Shown here one piece after another: positions 8,558-17,628 of a stretch of DNA of 64,000 bases. Origin of the DNA: Chromatiales bacterium. Lineage in GTDB: Bacteria; Pseudomonadota; Gammaproteobacteria; JAGRGH01. Below the pieces are notes generated by a model. It did no database searches. It was not told the origin of the DNA and saw only the letters and a list, made by a program, of their open reading frames with translations. The DNA is taken from contig JAGRGH010000049.1 of assembly GCA_020445605.1 (NCBI GenBank), positions 124,001-188,000 on the forward strand, given 5' to 3'. The position numbers and the translations under genes are program-made. The first letter of the stretch is position 1. Each line of letters opens with the position of its first letter.

Positions 8558-10807
8558 TCAGCCGTCCAGCGCCACGGTTTCGACGAGCTGACCAAAGCTC
8601 AGGCCCGCATCGTTCGCGGGCACGGCCGCGGACAGTTCCACCGCGAATCCGGCCGCGGCGAGCGCGGTTTGTGCCAGCTCCACCAGTAGTCGGTTCTGGA
8701 ACACACCGCCCGAGAGCCCCACGCGGGTTACGCCATGCGCCTCGCGGGCGAGCGTCGCGACATCGACGATGGCGCCGGCAAGGCTTGCGTGAAAGCACCC
8801 GGCACGTTCGCTTGCGGGGCGTGACCGATCACGCAGCATGCCGATCAGCGGACCCCAATCGATGCGCAGGCATTCGTCGACGGCGTTGACGGGCAGTTTC
8901 AGCGGCGCCGCGTCGCGACTTGCGATGGCCGCCAATTGCATCGGCGCCTGGCCCTCGAAACTGGTCGCCTCGATTCCGAGCACCAGCGCTGCGGCGGCGT
9001 CGAACAGCCGGCCGGCGGCCGAACTGGTCGCCGTGTTCAAACCCCGCTCCCAGGCTTGGTGCGCAAGCGCGGAATCGAACTGTGCGGCGTCGAACGTGGC
9101 GCCCGTCGCCCAGCAGACGGCCGCCGCCGAGCGCCAAGGTTCGCGCCCGGCGCGCTCGGCGCCCGGAATACGAACCGGCCGCAGACTGGCGTAGCGCTGC
9201 CAGCGCCCGGCTGCGCCGACCAGCGCCTCCCCGCCCCACAGGGTTCCATCGCAGCCCAGACCGACGCCGTCGAAGGCAAAGACCAGCCGGTCGCCCGTTT
9301 GCGGATGTTCACCGGCGAGCGCCGAGGCGTGCGCGTGATGGTGCTGCACGCGAACGAGGGGCAGCCCGCTGGCGACGCCCCAGCGACTGCTTGCATAGTC
9401 CGGGTGCAGGTCGCAGATCACGCGTTCCGGCGCGACCCGGTACAGACGCGCAAAGGCGTCGATGGTCGATTCGAACGTGGCCGCGCTGCGTGGTGAGCCG
9501 AGGTCGCCGATGTGCGGCGATATCACCACCCGGCGCCCGAAACCGAGCGCGACCGAGCTTTTCAGATGCCCGCCGACCGCCAGCGTCGGACAAGCGAGCG
9601 GCGCGGGCAACTCCAACTCAAGGGGCGCGTTGCCGCGGCCGAGGCGGATTGCGCGAACGCGGCCGGCGACCGGCCGAACGACCGGGTCGTCCGCGGGTCG
9701 CACGATCCGGCGGTCGTGGTGCAGGAATCCGTCGGCAACCCGGCCGAGGCGCCGCTCGACCTCGTCGGGCTCGGTCAGTATCGGCTCGCCGCTGAAATTG
9801 GCCGAAGTGGCGATCAACGGGCCACCGTATCGCGAGACCAGAAGGTGCTGGAGCGGATTCGACGGCAGCATGACGCCGATTTCGCTCAGGCCGGGTGCGA
9901 CGGCCGGCGCGAGTCGCGAACCGGCCCGCGCCGGCACCAGCACGATCGGGCGGGCACGACTGTGCAGGGCCGCCAGCGCACAGGCGTCCAAGTCGACACT
10001 GCGGGCAAGTTCAGGATCATCCTCCGCGAATACCACCGCGAATGGCTTGTGCGGTCGCCCCTTGCGCACCCGCAGACGAGCGACGACCGAGGCGTCGCGC
10101 GCATCGCACAGCAGGTGGTAGCCACCGACCCCGCGCACGGCCACGATCCGGCCGCGCCGCAGGGCGTCAACCGCGGCGGCGAGCGCCGCCGCCGAACCTG
10201 TGATCGCATGGCCGGGCGATTTGTATTCGAGCTGCGGACCACAATCGGGACACGCCAGCGGTTCCGCGTGAAAGCGGCGGTTGGAGGGGGCCGAATATTC
10301 CGCCGCACAGCGCGGGCACATCGCGAACGCCGCCATGCTGGTGGCCTGGCGGTCATACGGCAGGGATTCGATGATCGTGTAGCGCGGTCCGCATTGCGTG
10401 CAGTTGATGAACGGATGGCCGAAACGCCGGTTGCCCGGATCGTTCAGCTCCGCACGGCAGTCCGGACAAACATCGAGATCGTGCGGCAGATGCACCTCGG
10501 CCGGCCCCTGCGCAACGCTGCGGCCGATCGAAAAGGCTTCGATGCCCGCGGGCGGGATGCGCTCGCGCGAGGCCAGCGTGGGTCGGGCCAGCGAGGGCGC
10601 GTCGTCGATCAGGCGCACACAGAAGCCGTCGATGGCCGTCGTTTCGCCCTCGATGTCGATCACGACCTGCCCGGCGCGGTTACGCACCTCGCCGACAAGC
10701 CCCAGTTGAGTGGCCAGCGCATGCACGAACGGCCGAAAGCCGACCGCCTGCACGCAACCGGCGACCGTCACCCGCTCGGCGTGGCGTTCAGGCGGCTGCG
10801 CGTTCAC
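8558..10807 (-). CDS. hypF: Carbamoyltransferase HypF
   Basis: HypF uses carbamoyl phosphate and ATP to carbamoylate HypE's C-terminal cysteine. Domain order in the 749 residues: acylphosphatase-like (AGCVQAVGFRPFVH, about 10-95), two zinc-finger units (CPDCRAEL...CTQCGPRYT and CPRCAAEY...CPDCGP), a YrdC-like domain (about 200-370, KGRPHKPFA), and a Kae1-like domain with VQHHHAHASA and DGVGLGCDGTLWGGE. The GTG at 10807 gives the normal family length and overlaps hypD by 20 bp; the much longer frame upstream is out of keeping with the family. Confidence 0.95.
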   Translation of the reverse strand: MNAQPPERHAERVTVAGCVQAVGFRPFVHALATQLGLVGEVRNRAGQVVIDIEGETTAIDGFCVRLIDDAPSLARPTLASRERIPPAGIEAFSIGRSVAQGPAEVHLPHDLDVCPDCRAELNDPGNRRFGHPFINCTQCGPRYTIIESLPYDRQATSMAAFAMCPRCAAEYSAPSNRRFHAEPLACPDCGPQLEYKSPGHAITGSAAALAAAVDALRRGRIVAVRGVGGYHLLCDARDASVVARLRVRKGRPHKPFAVVFAEDDPELARSVDLDACALAALHSRARPIVLVPARAGSRLAPAVAPGLSEIGVMLPSNPLQHLLVSRYGGPLIATSANFSGEPILTEPDEVERRLGRVADGFLHHDRRIVRPADDPVVRPVAGRVRAIRLGRGNAPLELELPAPLACPTLAVGGHLKSSVALGFGRRVVISPHIGDLGSPRSAATFESTIDAFARLYRVAPERVICDLHPDYASSRWGVASGLPLVRVQHHHAHASALAGEHPQTGDRLVFAFDGVGLGCDGTLWGGEALVGAAGRWQRYASLRPVRIPGAERAGREPWRSAAAVCWATGATFDAAQFDSALAHQAWERGLNTATSSAAGRLFDAAAALVLGIEATSFEGQAPMQLAAIASRDAAPLKLPVNAVDECLRIDWGPLIGMLRDRSRPASERAGCFHASLAGAIVDVATLAREAHGVTRVGLSGGVFQNRLLVELAQTALAAAGFAVELSAAVPANDAGLSFGQLVETVALDG

Positions 10808-11888
10808 GGATCCCGCTCGCCCACCAGATCCGGCAGGCGCCCTCGTCGGAAACCATGCAGGGGCCGATCGGCGTCCTCGGCGTACAGGCCGCACCATACA
10901 GGCGGCACTGGTTGGGATAGATGCGGCCGAGCACGACCCGCGCGCAATCGCAGCCGGGCGGCATCTGGCCCGCGCGCTTGCGGGCATCGTCGCGATAGCG
11001 CGGATGGCGCAGGCGCGCGTCCTGCGCTGCGAACCGCTCGCGAATGTCGAATCCCGAAGCCGGAATGCTGCCGATGCCGCGCCAGGTGGCCGCGCCGACG
11101 CTCATGGTCAGGGCGAGCTGCTGCTGCGCGGTGGCGTTGCCGGTATCGCTGACCACCTCCGGGTAGCAGTTGTCGAGAAACGCGCGACCCTCGATGCGCT
11201 GGCGCAGTACCGAGTAGAACGCCGCCAGCAGCGATTCCGGCGTGAAACCGGCGACGGCCGAGGGAATGCCGAAGTCATCGGGCACGAATCGCCACTCCGC
11301 CGCGCCCATCACCGTTGAGACATGGCCAGGCGCGATCAGCGCGTCGAAGCCGGGCGTGTCGGAATCCAACAGCATGCGCACGGCCGGCCAGGTCAGTCGT
11401 CCGGAGAGCAGCACCGAGAGGTTGGCCGGCACGCCTTCGGCCAGCATGGCCGCGACCGGTGCAGTGGTGGTCTCGAATCCGGTCGCGAAGAAGACCACCT
11501 CGCGACCGGGATTTTCAGCGGCGACACGCACGGCCTCGCGCGGCGAGGCGATCGGACGGATGTCGGCGCCCCCGGCACGGGCCTGCTGCAGCGACCGCGG
11601 TTCGGCCTTCGGCCGATTGACCGGCACCCGCAGCATGTCGCCGAACGCGAGCAGAATCACCGGCTCGTTGCGGGCGAGTTCGATCGCCTCGTAGACGTCT
11701 TCCTCGGGACAGACGCAGACGGGGCATCCGGGCCCCGGAATCAGCTCGATTCCCGCGGGCAGGACCCCGCGCAGCCCGGCCATGCTGATCGAGCGTTCAT
11801 GACCGCCGCAGACGTTGAGGATGCGCACCGGGCCCGGCAGGTCCAGCGCGCGAATGCGCTCGAGCCAGGTCCGGGCCTCGGCGCTCAC
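10788..11888 (-). CDS. hypD: Hydrogenase maturation factor HypD
   Basis: HypD is the Fe-S scaffold, with HypC, on which Fe(CN)2CO is assembled. The 366-residue protein has the family motifs NVCGGHE, PGPGCPVC and FFATGFETTTAP, plus the C-terminal cysteine cluster (CDCARVVLGRIYPNQC...). The GTG start at 11888 overlaps the hypB stop as GTGA, pointing to coupled translation. Confidence 0.95.
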   Translation of the reverse strand: MSAEARTWLERIRALDLPGPVRILNVCGGHERSISMAGLRGVLPAGIELIPGPGCPVCVCPEEDVYEAIELARNEPVILLAFGDMLRVPVNRPKAEPRSLQQARAGGADIRPIASPREAVRVAAENPGREVVFFATGFETTTAPVAAMLAEGVPANLSVLLSGRLTWPAVRMLLDSDTPGFDALIAPGHVSTVMGAAEWRFVPDDFGIPSAVAGFTPESLLAAFYSVLRQRIEGRAFLDNCYPEVVSDTGNATAQQQLALTMSVGAATWRGIGSIPASGFDIRERFAAQDARLRHPRYRDDARKRAGQMPPGCDCARVVLGRIYPNQCRLYGAACTPRTPIGPCMVSDEGACRIWWASGIRERAAA

Positions 11889-12688
11889 GGGTGACTGTGC
11901 CCGGGCTGGGCATGGCCGTGGTCTTGCGACCGGCGTGGCGCGGCCCGATGCGCGACCCGTTCGCGCTCCAGCCATTCGAGCCAGGCCGTCAGCTCCGGTG
12001 TGCGCCGCGTGGCCACGGGGACCACCGGTGCCCGGCTCGCCAGGTTGCGAACCGCCGTTTCAGCGCGTTTCGGATCGAAGTCGTCGAGCACGCCGAGCAG
12101 GTCGGCCTTGCTCAGCAGCACCAGATCGGCCGCGCGAAACATGACCGGATACTTCGCCGGCTTGTCGTCGCCTTCCGGCACGGACAGCAGAATGACGTTT
12201 CGATGCTGACCGAGATCGAAACTCGCCGGGCAGACAAGATTGCCGACGTTCTCGATGAACAGGATGTCGACCCCCTCCAGCGGGAGTTCGTGCAGGGCAT
12301 GGTGCACAAGATGCGCGTCGAGGTGGCAGGCGGTACCGGTCGTGATCTGTACCGCGGGGATGCCCTTTGCGCGCACACGCTCGGCATCGTTTTCGGTTTC
12401 GAGATCGCCCTCGACGACCGCCAGCCGCACCCGGCCGCGCAGGGCGTCGGCGGTCGCCTCGATCAGCGCGGTCTTGCCGGCACCGGGCGAAGACATCAGG
12501 TTGATGACCAGAACGCCCGCGGCATCGAAGTGCCCGCGGTTGTGTGCGGCCGCGTGATCATTGGCCGTCATCAGGCCGCGCAGCACCTCCACGCTTTCGG
12601 CGCCCGACGCCGTGTGCGCAAGCCGGCCCTCGCCTTCAAGCAGGTGGGAATTGCCGGTGGTGATGTTGCAGCCGCAGGTGTCGCACAT
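11885..12688 (-). CDS. hypB: Nickel-insertion GTPase HypB
   Basis: HypB delivers nickel to the hydrogenase large subunit together with HypA. The 267-residue protein opens with the high-affinity metal motif MCDTCGCN, then shows the P-loop MSSPGAGKTALIE, the switch segment VEGDLETENDAERV and the Cys/His metal site (TGTACHLDAHLVHHAL). The C-terminus is histidine-containing (DHGHAQPGHSHP), but there is no long N-terminal His stretch. The ATG is 10 bp after the hypA stop. Confidence 0.95.
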   Translation of the reverse strand: MCDTCGCNITTGNSHLLEGEGRLAHTASGAESVEVLRGLMTANDHAAAHNRGHFDAAGVLVINLMSSPGAGKTALIEATADALRGRVRLAVVEGDLETENDAERVRAKGIPAVQITTGTACHLDAHLVHHALHELPLEGVDILFIENVGNLVCPASFDLGQHRNVILLSVPEGDDKPAKYPVMFRAADLVLLSKADLLGVLDDFDPKRAETAVRNLASRAPVVPVATRRTPELTAWLEWLERERVAHRAAPRRSQDHGHAQPGHSHP

Positions 12689-12698
12689 CAGCGGGCCC

Positions 12699-13061
12699 TC
12701 AATGCAGTTGTCGTTGTGCGGCGCCGAGTTCGACCCTTTGCAGCACCAGTTCGTCGCCGCTGACGAGTTCGGTGCGCCAGTCACCACAGGCGCCGCAGAC
12801 CAGTCGGCCGCTGGCGGCATCGGTCTCGGCCGCGCAGGCCGTGCAACGCACGCGGATCGCAACCGGTTCGATCTCCAGTTCGGCAAGCGCCGCGACCGTT
12901 CCCGTCCGTGCGACGGTGTAGGCCTGTTTCAGCAGATCGGGTTCGGCACCGCTCAGCGGGCCAAGCCGAACCTGAACCCGCTCCACCTGCATGCCCGGAT
13001 GGTCGCGCGCGACCCGCTCGACCTCGTCGAGCAGGGCCTGACACAGCGCGAGTTCATGCAT
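12699..13061 (-). CDS. hypA: Nickel metallochaperone HypA
   Basis: A 120-residue protein that binds nickel through its N-terminal Met-His (MHELALCQAL) and zinc through two CxxC pairs (CTACAAE and CGACGDW). It hands nickel to the large subunit with HypB. Its ATG lies inside the end of hypC (8-bp overlap), so the two are probably translationally coupled. Confidence 0.93.
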   Translation of the reverse strand: MHELALCQALLDEVERVARDHPGMQVERVQVRLGPLSGAEPDLLKQAYTVARTGTVAALAELEIEPVAIRVRCTACAAETDAASGRLVCGACGDWRTELVSGDELVLQRVELGAAQRQLH

Positions 13062-13296
13062 CCGGGCCGGCGTCCTCGGCGGCGAGCATCTGGTCATACA
13101 GTTCCCAGGCGCTGCGGGCGTCGGCGGCCGAGACCTTCTGGATGGCGTAGCCGACATGGACCATGACGAAGTCGCCGGTTTCCACCTCGCCAGGCGGCAG
13201 CATGAACAGGCTGACCTCGCGTGTGACGCCCTTTGCCTCGCAACGGGCCGTGAACCCGTCGATTGCCTCCACCCGCATCGGAATGGCGAGACACAT
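13054..13296 (-). CDS. hypC: Hydrogenase assembly chaperone HypC
   Basis: An 80-residue chaperone that starts MCLAIPMRV, with the essential Cys2 that binds the iron precursor and the large subunit. It carries the partially formed Fe(CN)2CO unit from HypD to the hydrogenase. AGG lies 5 nt before the ATG. It heads the hypCABDFE operon, with a FNR-type site and a TTTAAT -10 element upstream. Confidence 0.95.
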   Translation of the reverse strand: MCLAIPMRVEAIDGFTARCEAKGVTREVSLFMLPPGEVETGDFVMVHVGYAIQKVSAADARSAWELYDQMLAAEDAGPDA

Positions 13297-13393
13297 GCGC
13301 CTACTCTGCGGCCGATGGCAGCGGGCGCGCCGCTGCGGGCATGACCCAGATCAGGAAAAGCGCCATCACGGAAGACTCGTCCGACATAGGCCG

Positions 13394-13463
13394 ATTAAAC
13401 GCCTGAAACGCAGGGTGATTGTTGACTCACGTCAACGGGATGCCCGGTGCTCGGTGCTAGCGT
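13394..13463. promoter_or_regulatory. Shared FNR-type operator and divergent promoters for hyp and hydrogenase operons
   Basis: TTGAC-N4-GTCAA (13422-13435) is a perfect palindrome close to the FNR consensus TTGAT-N4-ATCAA. On the minus strand TTTAAT (13394-13399) sits exactly where a class II promoter with the site at -41.5 would have its -10. On the plus strand the equivalent position is TAGCGT (13458-13463), preceded by TG as an extended -10. One activator dimer could therefore serve both operons. Confidence 0.65.
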
Positions 13464-13497
13464 GATCCGCAACTGGCTGTGGGGCGGATCCGTGGTA

Positions 13498-14013
13498 ATG
13501 AAGCAGGTCGCGGTGCTTGGAATCGGCAACACGTTGCTCACCGACGACGGCATCGGCGTCCACGCCGTTCGCTGGCTGGAAGAGCGTGGCTATGGCGAAC
13601 GCCACGGCATCCGCCTGATCGACGCCGGGACCCTGAGCTTTACGCTGGCCGTCGAGATCGAGAACGTCTCTCACCTGATCGTCATCGACGCGCTGCGCAA
13701 ACGCAGCCCGCCCGGCCGCGTGCATGTGCTGCGCGGGAGCGAAATCGACCATCACCTCGCGCACGCCGCCAGCAGCGTCCACGAGGTGGGGCTCGGCGAC
13801 CTGCTGCATATCGCCCGTCTGTCGGGGCGCATGCCGGCGGAGATTGCGCTGATCGGCATCGAACCGGCCGAGATCGGCTGGGGTGACTGCCCGGGTCCGG
13901 CGGCATTGGCGGCGTTGCCGGCGGTCGGTCGAAACGTCGAGGCACTGCTGGCCGACTGGGGCTTTGATTCGCGGCCAGCCCGCCCGAGCGATGCACGCCA
14001 TGCGTACGCCTGA
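13498..14013 (+). CDS. Hydrogenase maturation endopeptidase (HynD/HyaD type)
   Basis: A 171-residue nickel-dependent protease that removes the C-terminal extension of the large subunit after metal insertion. Family features are GIGNTLLTDDGIGVHAV near the N-terminus (metal-binding Asp), LIDAGTLSF and a later His (SSVHEVGLGDLL). The ATG at 13498 places GIGN at the expected distance. It overlaps the next gene by 23 bp. Its substrate is presumably the large subunit encoded at 17629, whose DPCIACAVH is followed by a 15-residue tail. Confidence 0.9.
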   Translation: MKQVAVLGIGNTLLTDDGIGVHAVRWLEERGYGERHGIRLIDAGTLSFTLAVEIENVSHLIVIDALRKRSPPGRVHVLRGSEIDHHLAHAASSVHEVGLGDLLHIARLSGRMPAEIALIGIEPAEIGWGDCPGPAALAALPAVGRNVEALLADWGFDSRPARPSDARHAYA

Positions 14014-14425
14014 CTTCGACGTCGTGACCGGGTGCGGCCCGGGTCCCGGCTCGGTACCCACCGGCAATGTCGAGCCGCTGCTGTTCGAGATCGCCCATGC
14101 GCTCGATCGACTGCTGGAGACCGGCGAAACCCATGTGATCGATCTGCGATCGATTCCGCTCGGGCCCGGCGAGGAGGATCGGATCGAAGCGGCCCTGGGG
14201 CGCGGCGAGATCCTTGCCCGTCTCGACGCGCTCGGTCCAAGCGAGATCCGCGAGTCACGTTTCCCGGGCGTGTGGCTCGTCACTCATCGCAACGGCCACG
14301 ACGAGATCGTGGCGCGAAGCATCGAGATCACCTTTAGCCCGACCTTGCTGGCCGCACCGCACGAAGATGTGCGGGCCGGCCGGGATCGTCTGCATTCCGA
14401 ACTGGAGGCCCGTGGCGATGACTGA
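13991..14425 (+). CDS. HupH/HyaF C-terminal-domain protein
   Basis: A 144-residue protein resembling only the C-terminal domain of HyaF/HupH (LRSIPLGPGEEDRIEAALGR and the later ITFSPTLLAAPHEDV). Full-length relatives are about twice as long, so this is a short form. HupH-type proteins assist small-subunit maturation, and the gene sits directly before the small-subunit gene, overlapping it by 8 bp. The start is uncertain: ATG 13991 or ATG 14000. Confidence 0.75.
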   Translation: MHAMRTPDFDVVTGCGPGPGSVPTGNVEPLLFEIAHALDRLLETGETHVIDLRSIPLGPGEEDRIEAALGRGEILARLDALGPSEIRESRFPGVWLVTHRNGHDEIVARSIEITFSPTLLAAPHEDVRAGRDRLHSELEARGDD

Positions 14426-15512
14426 ACGCGATACCCTCGGCGCACAGCTGCGTGCACAAGGCGTGAGCCGGCGCGGCTTTCTGAAGTTCTGCGCGGCCAC
14501 CGCCTCGATGATGGCCCTGCCACCCGCAATGGTGCCGCGCATCGCCGCGGCGCTCGAGGCCGCGCGACGTCCGTCCGTGATCTGGCTGTCGTTTCAGGAA
14601 TGCACGGGCTGCACCGAGTCGCTGACGCGCTCGCACACGCCCACCATCGAAAACCTGATCTTCGACAGCATCTCGCTCGACTATCACCACACGCTGCAGG
14701 CCGCGGCCGGCTATGGTGCGGAAGAAGCGCGCGAGGAGGCCATGCGCGAACACCATGGCAAGTATCTGCTGGTGGTCGACGGCTCCATTCCAACCAAGGA
14801 CGACGGCGTCTACTCGACGATTGCCGGCATGACCAACCTGGCCATGCTCGAAGAGGCCGCCGCCGGTGCGGCGGCGATCATCGCGGTCGGTACCTGCGCG
14901 GCCTTCGGCGGCCTGCCGCACGCGAAGCCGAACCCGACCGGCGCGAAGGCGGTGTCGGACATCATTCACGACAAGCCGATCATCAACGTGTCGGGCTGTC
15001 CGCCGATCCCGGTGGTGATCACCGGGGTGCTCGCTCACTTCCTGACCTTCGGCACGATCCCGGACCTCGATCATCTCGGCCGGCCGAAGGCCTTCTTCGG
15101 CCAGAACATCCACGACCGCTGTTACCGGCGGCCGTACTACGAGCGCGGGCTGTTCGCGAAGACCTTCGACGATCAGGGCGCGAAAAACGGCTGGTGTCTG
15201 TACCTGCTTGGCTGCAAGGGGCCGGTCACCTACAACGCCTGTGCGACGACGAAGTGGAATCAGGGCACGAGCTTCCCGATCGAGTCCGGGCACGGCTGCA
15301 TCGGCTGTTCGGAACCCAACTTCTGGGATATGGGCGGGCTGTACCGATCGCTGTCGCAGGGCAGCTGGGGGGCGGCCGAGGGCCTGGCCGCAGCCGCGGG
15401 CATCGGTGCCGCGGTGGGCATAGGCTCGTCGCTGCTGGCGCGTGCACGTCAGGGTGCGCCGAAGCGCGAGGTACAGGCCCGGCTTGACGCCGCCGCGGAG
15501 GAATCCAAGTGA
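14418..15512 (+). CDS. hynS: [NiFe] hydrogenase small subunit, Isp-type (group 1e)
   Basis: This 364-residue Fe-S electron-transfer subunit starts with a Tat signal (SRRGFLKF) that exports the folded dimer. The proximal cluster ligands are in ECTGCTESLT, GTCAAFGG and SGCPPIP; the others are in HDRCYRRPY, GWCLYLLGCKGP and GHGCIGCSE. The positions that hold extra cysteines in O2-tolerant enzymes are Gly here (ECTGC and AFGG), so a standard proximal cluster and ordinary O2 sensitivity are predicted. A C-terminal helix (LAAAAGIGAAVGIGSSLLA) anchors it in the membrane. The order small subunit, isp1, isp2, large subunit is that of Thiocapsa hyn. Confidence 0.93.
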   Translation: MTERDTLGAQLRAQGVSRRGFLKFCAATASMMALPPAMVPRIAAALEAARRPSVIWLSFQECTGCTESLTRSHTPTIENLIFDSISLDYHHTLQAAAGYGAEEAREEAMREHHGKYLLVVDGSIPTKDDGVYSTIAGMTNLAMLEEAAAGAAAIIAVGTCAAFGGLPHAKPNPTGAKAVSDIIHDKPIINVSGCPPIPVVITGVLAHFLTFGTIPDLDHLGRPKAFFGQNIHDRCYRRPYYERGLFAKTFDDQGAKNGWCLYLLGCKGPVTYNACATTKWNQGTSFPIESGHGCIGCSEPNFWDMGGLYRSLSQGSWGAAEGLAAAAGIGAAVGIGSSLLARARQGAPKREVQARLDAAAEESK

Positions 15513-16165
15513 GCCTGCTGGAGTTCGCGCGCGGACCGGGCATGCACTGGGCCGTCATCATCCTGATCGCGGGAATGGTGTGGCGGATCATGGGCGCCCT
15601 GCTGATGACCGGTAGCCGCGATCGATCGACCGCACGCCAGGGCGGCGCCGGCGCCGGCCTGCGCCTGGTGTTCCGGCGCTTCTGGCCGCATCGCGAGTTC
15701 ATCCGGCCGACCCTGTTTCATCTGGTGGCCGGCTATGTGCTGCACATCGGCCTGTTCGTGGTGATCTTCCTGTTCGCACCGCACATGCTGTGGTTCGCCG
15801 ACCTGAGCGGCCTGCCGCACTGGCCGGGCCTGCCGAACAACCTCGTCATGATCGCAGGTGCACTCACGGCGGCCTCACTGGTTGCGTTCGTGCTGCGACG
15901 GATGACCCATCCGGTGATGCGCAGGATTTCCGGCCTTGATGATTACGCGAGCAACCTCGTGACGCTGGCACCGGTGGTGACCGGCATGCTCGCGTTCGCG
16001 CATGTCCCGATCGCACGGTATGAAACCCTGCTTGCCGTTCATCTCCTGTGCGTGGAGTTGCTGTTCGTGTGGATGCCCTTCAGCAAGCTTGCGCATGTAC
16101 TGCTGTTCATTCCGTCGCGTTTTCAGCTTGGCGCGGCGCTCGGCCGGCGCGGGGTGAAGGCATGA
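15509..16165 (+). CDS. isp1: Isp1-type cytochrome b membrane subunit
   Basis: A 218-residue protein with about five membrane helices and several helix-embedded histidines (FHLVAGYVLHIGLF, AVHLLC) suited to haem b. It resembles the NarI-like cytochrome b unit that receives electrons from group 1e hydrogenase and passes them to Isp2 or the quinone pool. The GTG start overlaps the small-subunit stop (GTGA). Confidence 0.88.
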   Translation: MSLLEFARGPGMHWAVIILIAGMVWRIMGALLMTGSRDRSTARQGGAGAGLRLVFRRFWPHREFIRPTLFHLVAGYVLHIGLFVVIFLFAPHMLWFADLSGLPHWPGLPNNLVMIAGALTAASLVAFVLRRMTHPVMRRISGLDDYASNLVTLAPVVTGMLAFAHVPIARYETLLAVHLLCVELLFVWMPFSKLAHVLLFIPSRFQLGAALGRRGVKA

Positions 16166-16194
16166 ACGGCCTGCGGATTTTGGAGGGCTGAACG

Positions 16195-17532
16195 ATGGCC
16201 GTCGAATCACAACGCGTCGACCAGTTCTTCGATGGCGTGAAACAGCTGCCCGGCATGGCGCGGCCGACCGAGTGCCCACCCGGTGAGCGCCTGCAGCAGG
16301 TCAAGACCACGTTCCTGGCGAAACTGGACCGGCGCATGGCCGTGGACCTGGAAGCCTGCGTGCACTGCGGGCAGTGTGCGGAGGCCTGTCACTACTACAA
16401 CGCCACGCGCGATCCGAAGTACACACCGATTCGCAAGCTCGATCTGATCAAACGGGTGTACCGGCGCGAACTCTCGCCGATGCGCTGGCTACAGCGGCTG
16501 TGGACACCGGACATCACGATCGATGAGGTCAACGAGTGGATCGAACTCGTCTACGACTCCTGCACCGAATGCGGCCGCTGCTTCATGGTCTGCCCGATGG
16601 GGATCAACATTCCGGCGATGGTCAATGTTTCGCGCCAGGCCTTCGCGAACGCCGGGCTGATTCCGGTCGAACTGCGTGCGATGGAGCAGGAACAGTATTC
16701 CGGTTCGACACTGTTCGGGATTGGTCCGGCGGAGACCGAAGCCGCGATCCGCAAGATCGGCGCGGAAATTGGAGTCGAAGTGCCGCTCAACCGCGACAAG
16801 GCGGACGTGCTGCTGCTGACTTCAGTCGTTGAGGTCATGGTCTTCACCGACCAGATCGCCGCGGCGATCAAGGTGCTCAACCATCTGAAGCTCGACTGGA
16901 CCCTGCACATGGACGGTTTCGAGGCCGCGAACTTCGGCATGCTGTCCGGGTTCGAGCCATTGCAGCGTCGCGCGGGCGACCGCATCGTCAAGACTGCAAA
17001 GAGGATTGGCGCAAAGACCGTGCTCGTACCCGAATGCGGCCACGCCTACCCTTCCCTGCGCTGGGACCAGGCCAATATCGACGAGGCGGCGCTGCCGTTC
17101 GAGGTCCTGACCATGGCCGAACTGATGGCACGTGAACTGAAGTCCGGTCGACTGAAGATCAGGCCGATCGGCCGGGACAAGTCCGTCACCTTCCATGACC
17201 CCTGCAAGATCGGCCGGCATTCGGGTGTCTTCGATGAACCACGCGAAGTGCTCGATGCCCTCGGCGTGGACTTTCACGAGGCCGAATCCTCGCGCGCCGT
17301 GAACTGGTGCTGCGGCGGTGGTGCCGGTGTGTTCCTGCTCAACAGCGCGGCGAAACTGCGTGAGGGTGCCTGGAAGATCAAGCAGGCGCAGATCGACGCG
17401 ACCGGCGCCGATGGTGTGGTGTTGTCCTGTGCGTCATGTCGGCTGAACTTCGAGAAAGGCGCCCGCAACAACCACTGGGAAAAGCCGATCGAGTCACTGC
17501 TGTCGCTGGTGGCCGAGAATCTCGATGAATGA
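16195..17532 (+). CDS. isp2: Isp2, HdrD-like iron-sulfur protein
   Basis: A 445-residue soluble protein with two [4Fe-4S] motifs near residues 58-135 (CVHCGQCAEAC and CTECGRCFMVC) and two CCG domains (ECGHAYPSLRW, and NWCCGGGAGV followed by SCASCRLNF). This is the architecture of heterodisulfide reductase subunit D. With Isp1 it forms the membrane-associated electron module of Isp-type hydrogenase; the physiological acceptor is not settled. It lies between the small- and large-subunit genes, which is diagnostic for this hydrogenase group. Confidence 0.92.
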   Translation: MAVESQRVDQFFDGVKQLPGMARPTECPPGERLQQVKTTFLAKLDRRMAVDLEACVHCGQCAEACHYYNATRDPKYTPIRKLDLIKRVYRRELSPMRWLQRLWTPDITIDEVNEWIELVYDSCTECGRCFMVCPMGINIPAMVNVSRQAFANAGLIPVELRAMEQEQYSGSTLFGIGPAETEAAIRKIGAEIGVEVPLNRDKADVLLLTSVVEVMVFTDQIAAAIKVLNHLKLDWTLHMDGFEAANFGMLSGFEPLQRRAGDRIVKTAKRIGAKTVLVPECGHAYPSLRWDQANIDEAALPFEVLTMAELMARELKSGRLKIRPIGRDKSVTFHDPCKIGRHSGVFDEPREVLDALGVDFHEAESSRAVNWCCGGGAGVFLLNSAAKLREGAWKIKQAQIDATGADGVVLSCASCRLNFEKGARNNHWEKPIESLLSLVAENLDE

Positions 17533-17628
17533 CCGTCGTGACCGGCGTTCGACGCAGAAAATACTTCCGGGCGCGTTTTATTCCGCCGAGCCGCAGCGGC
17601 CGTCCGCTTTTAACCAAGGTACGAAACG

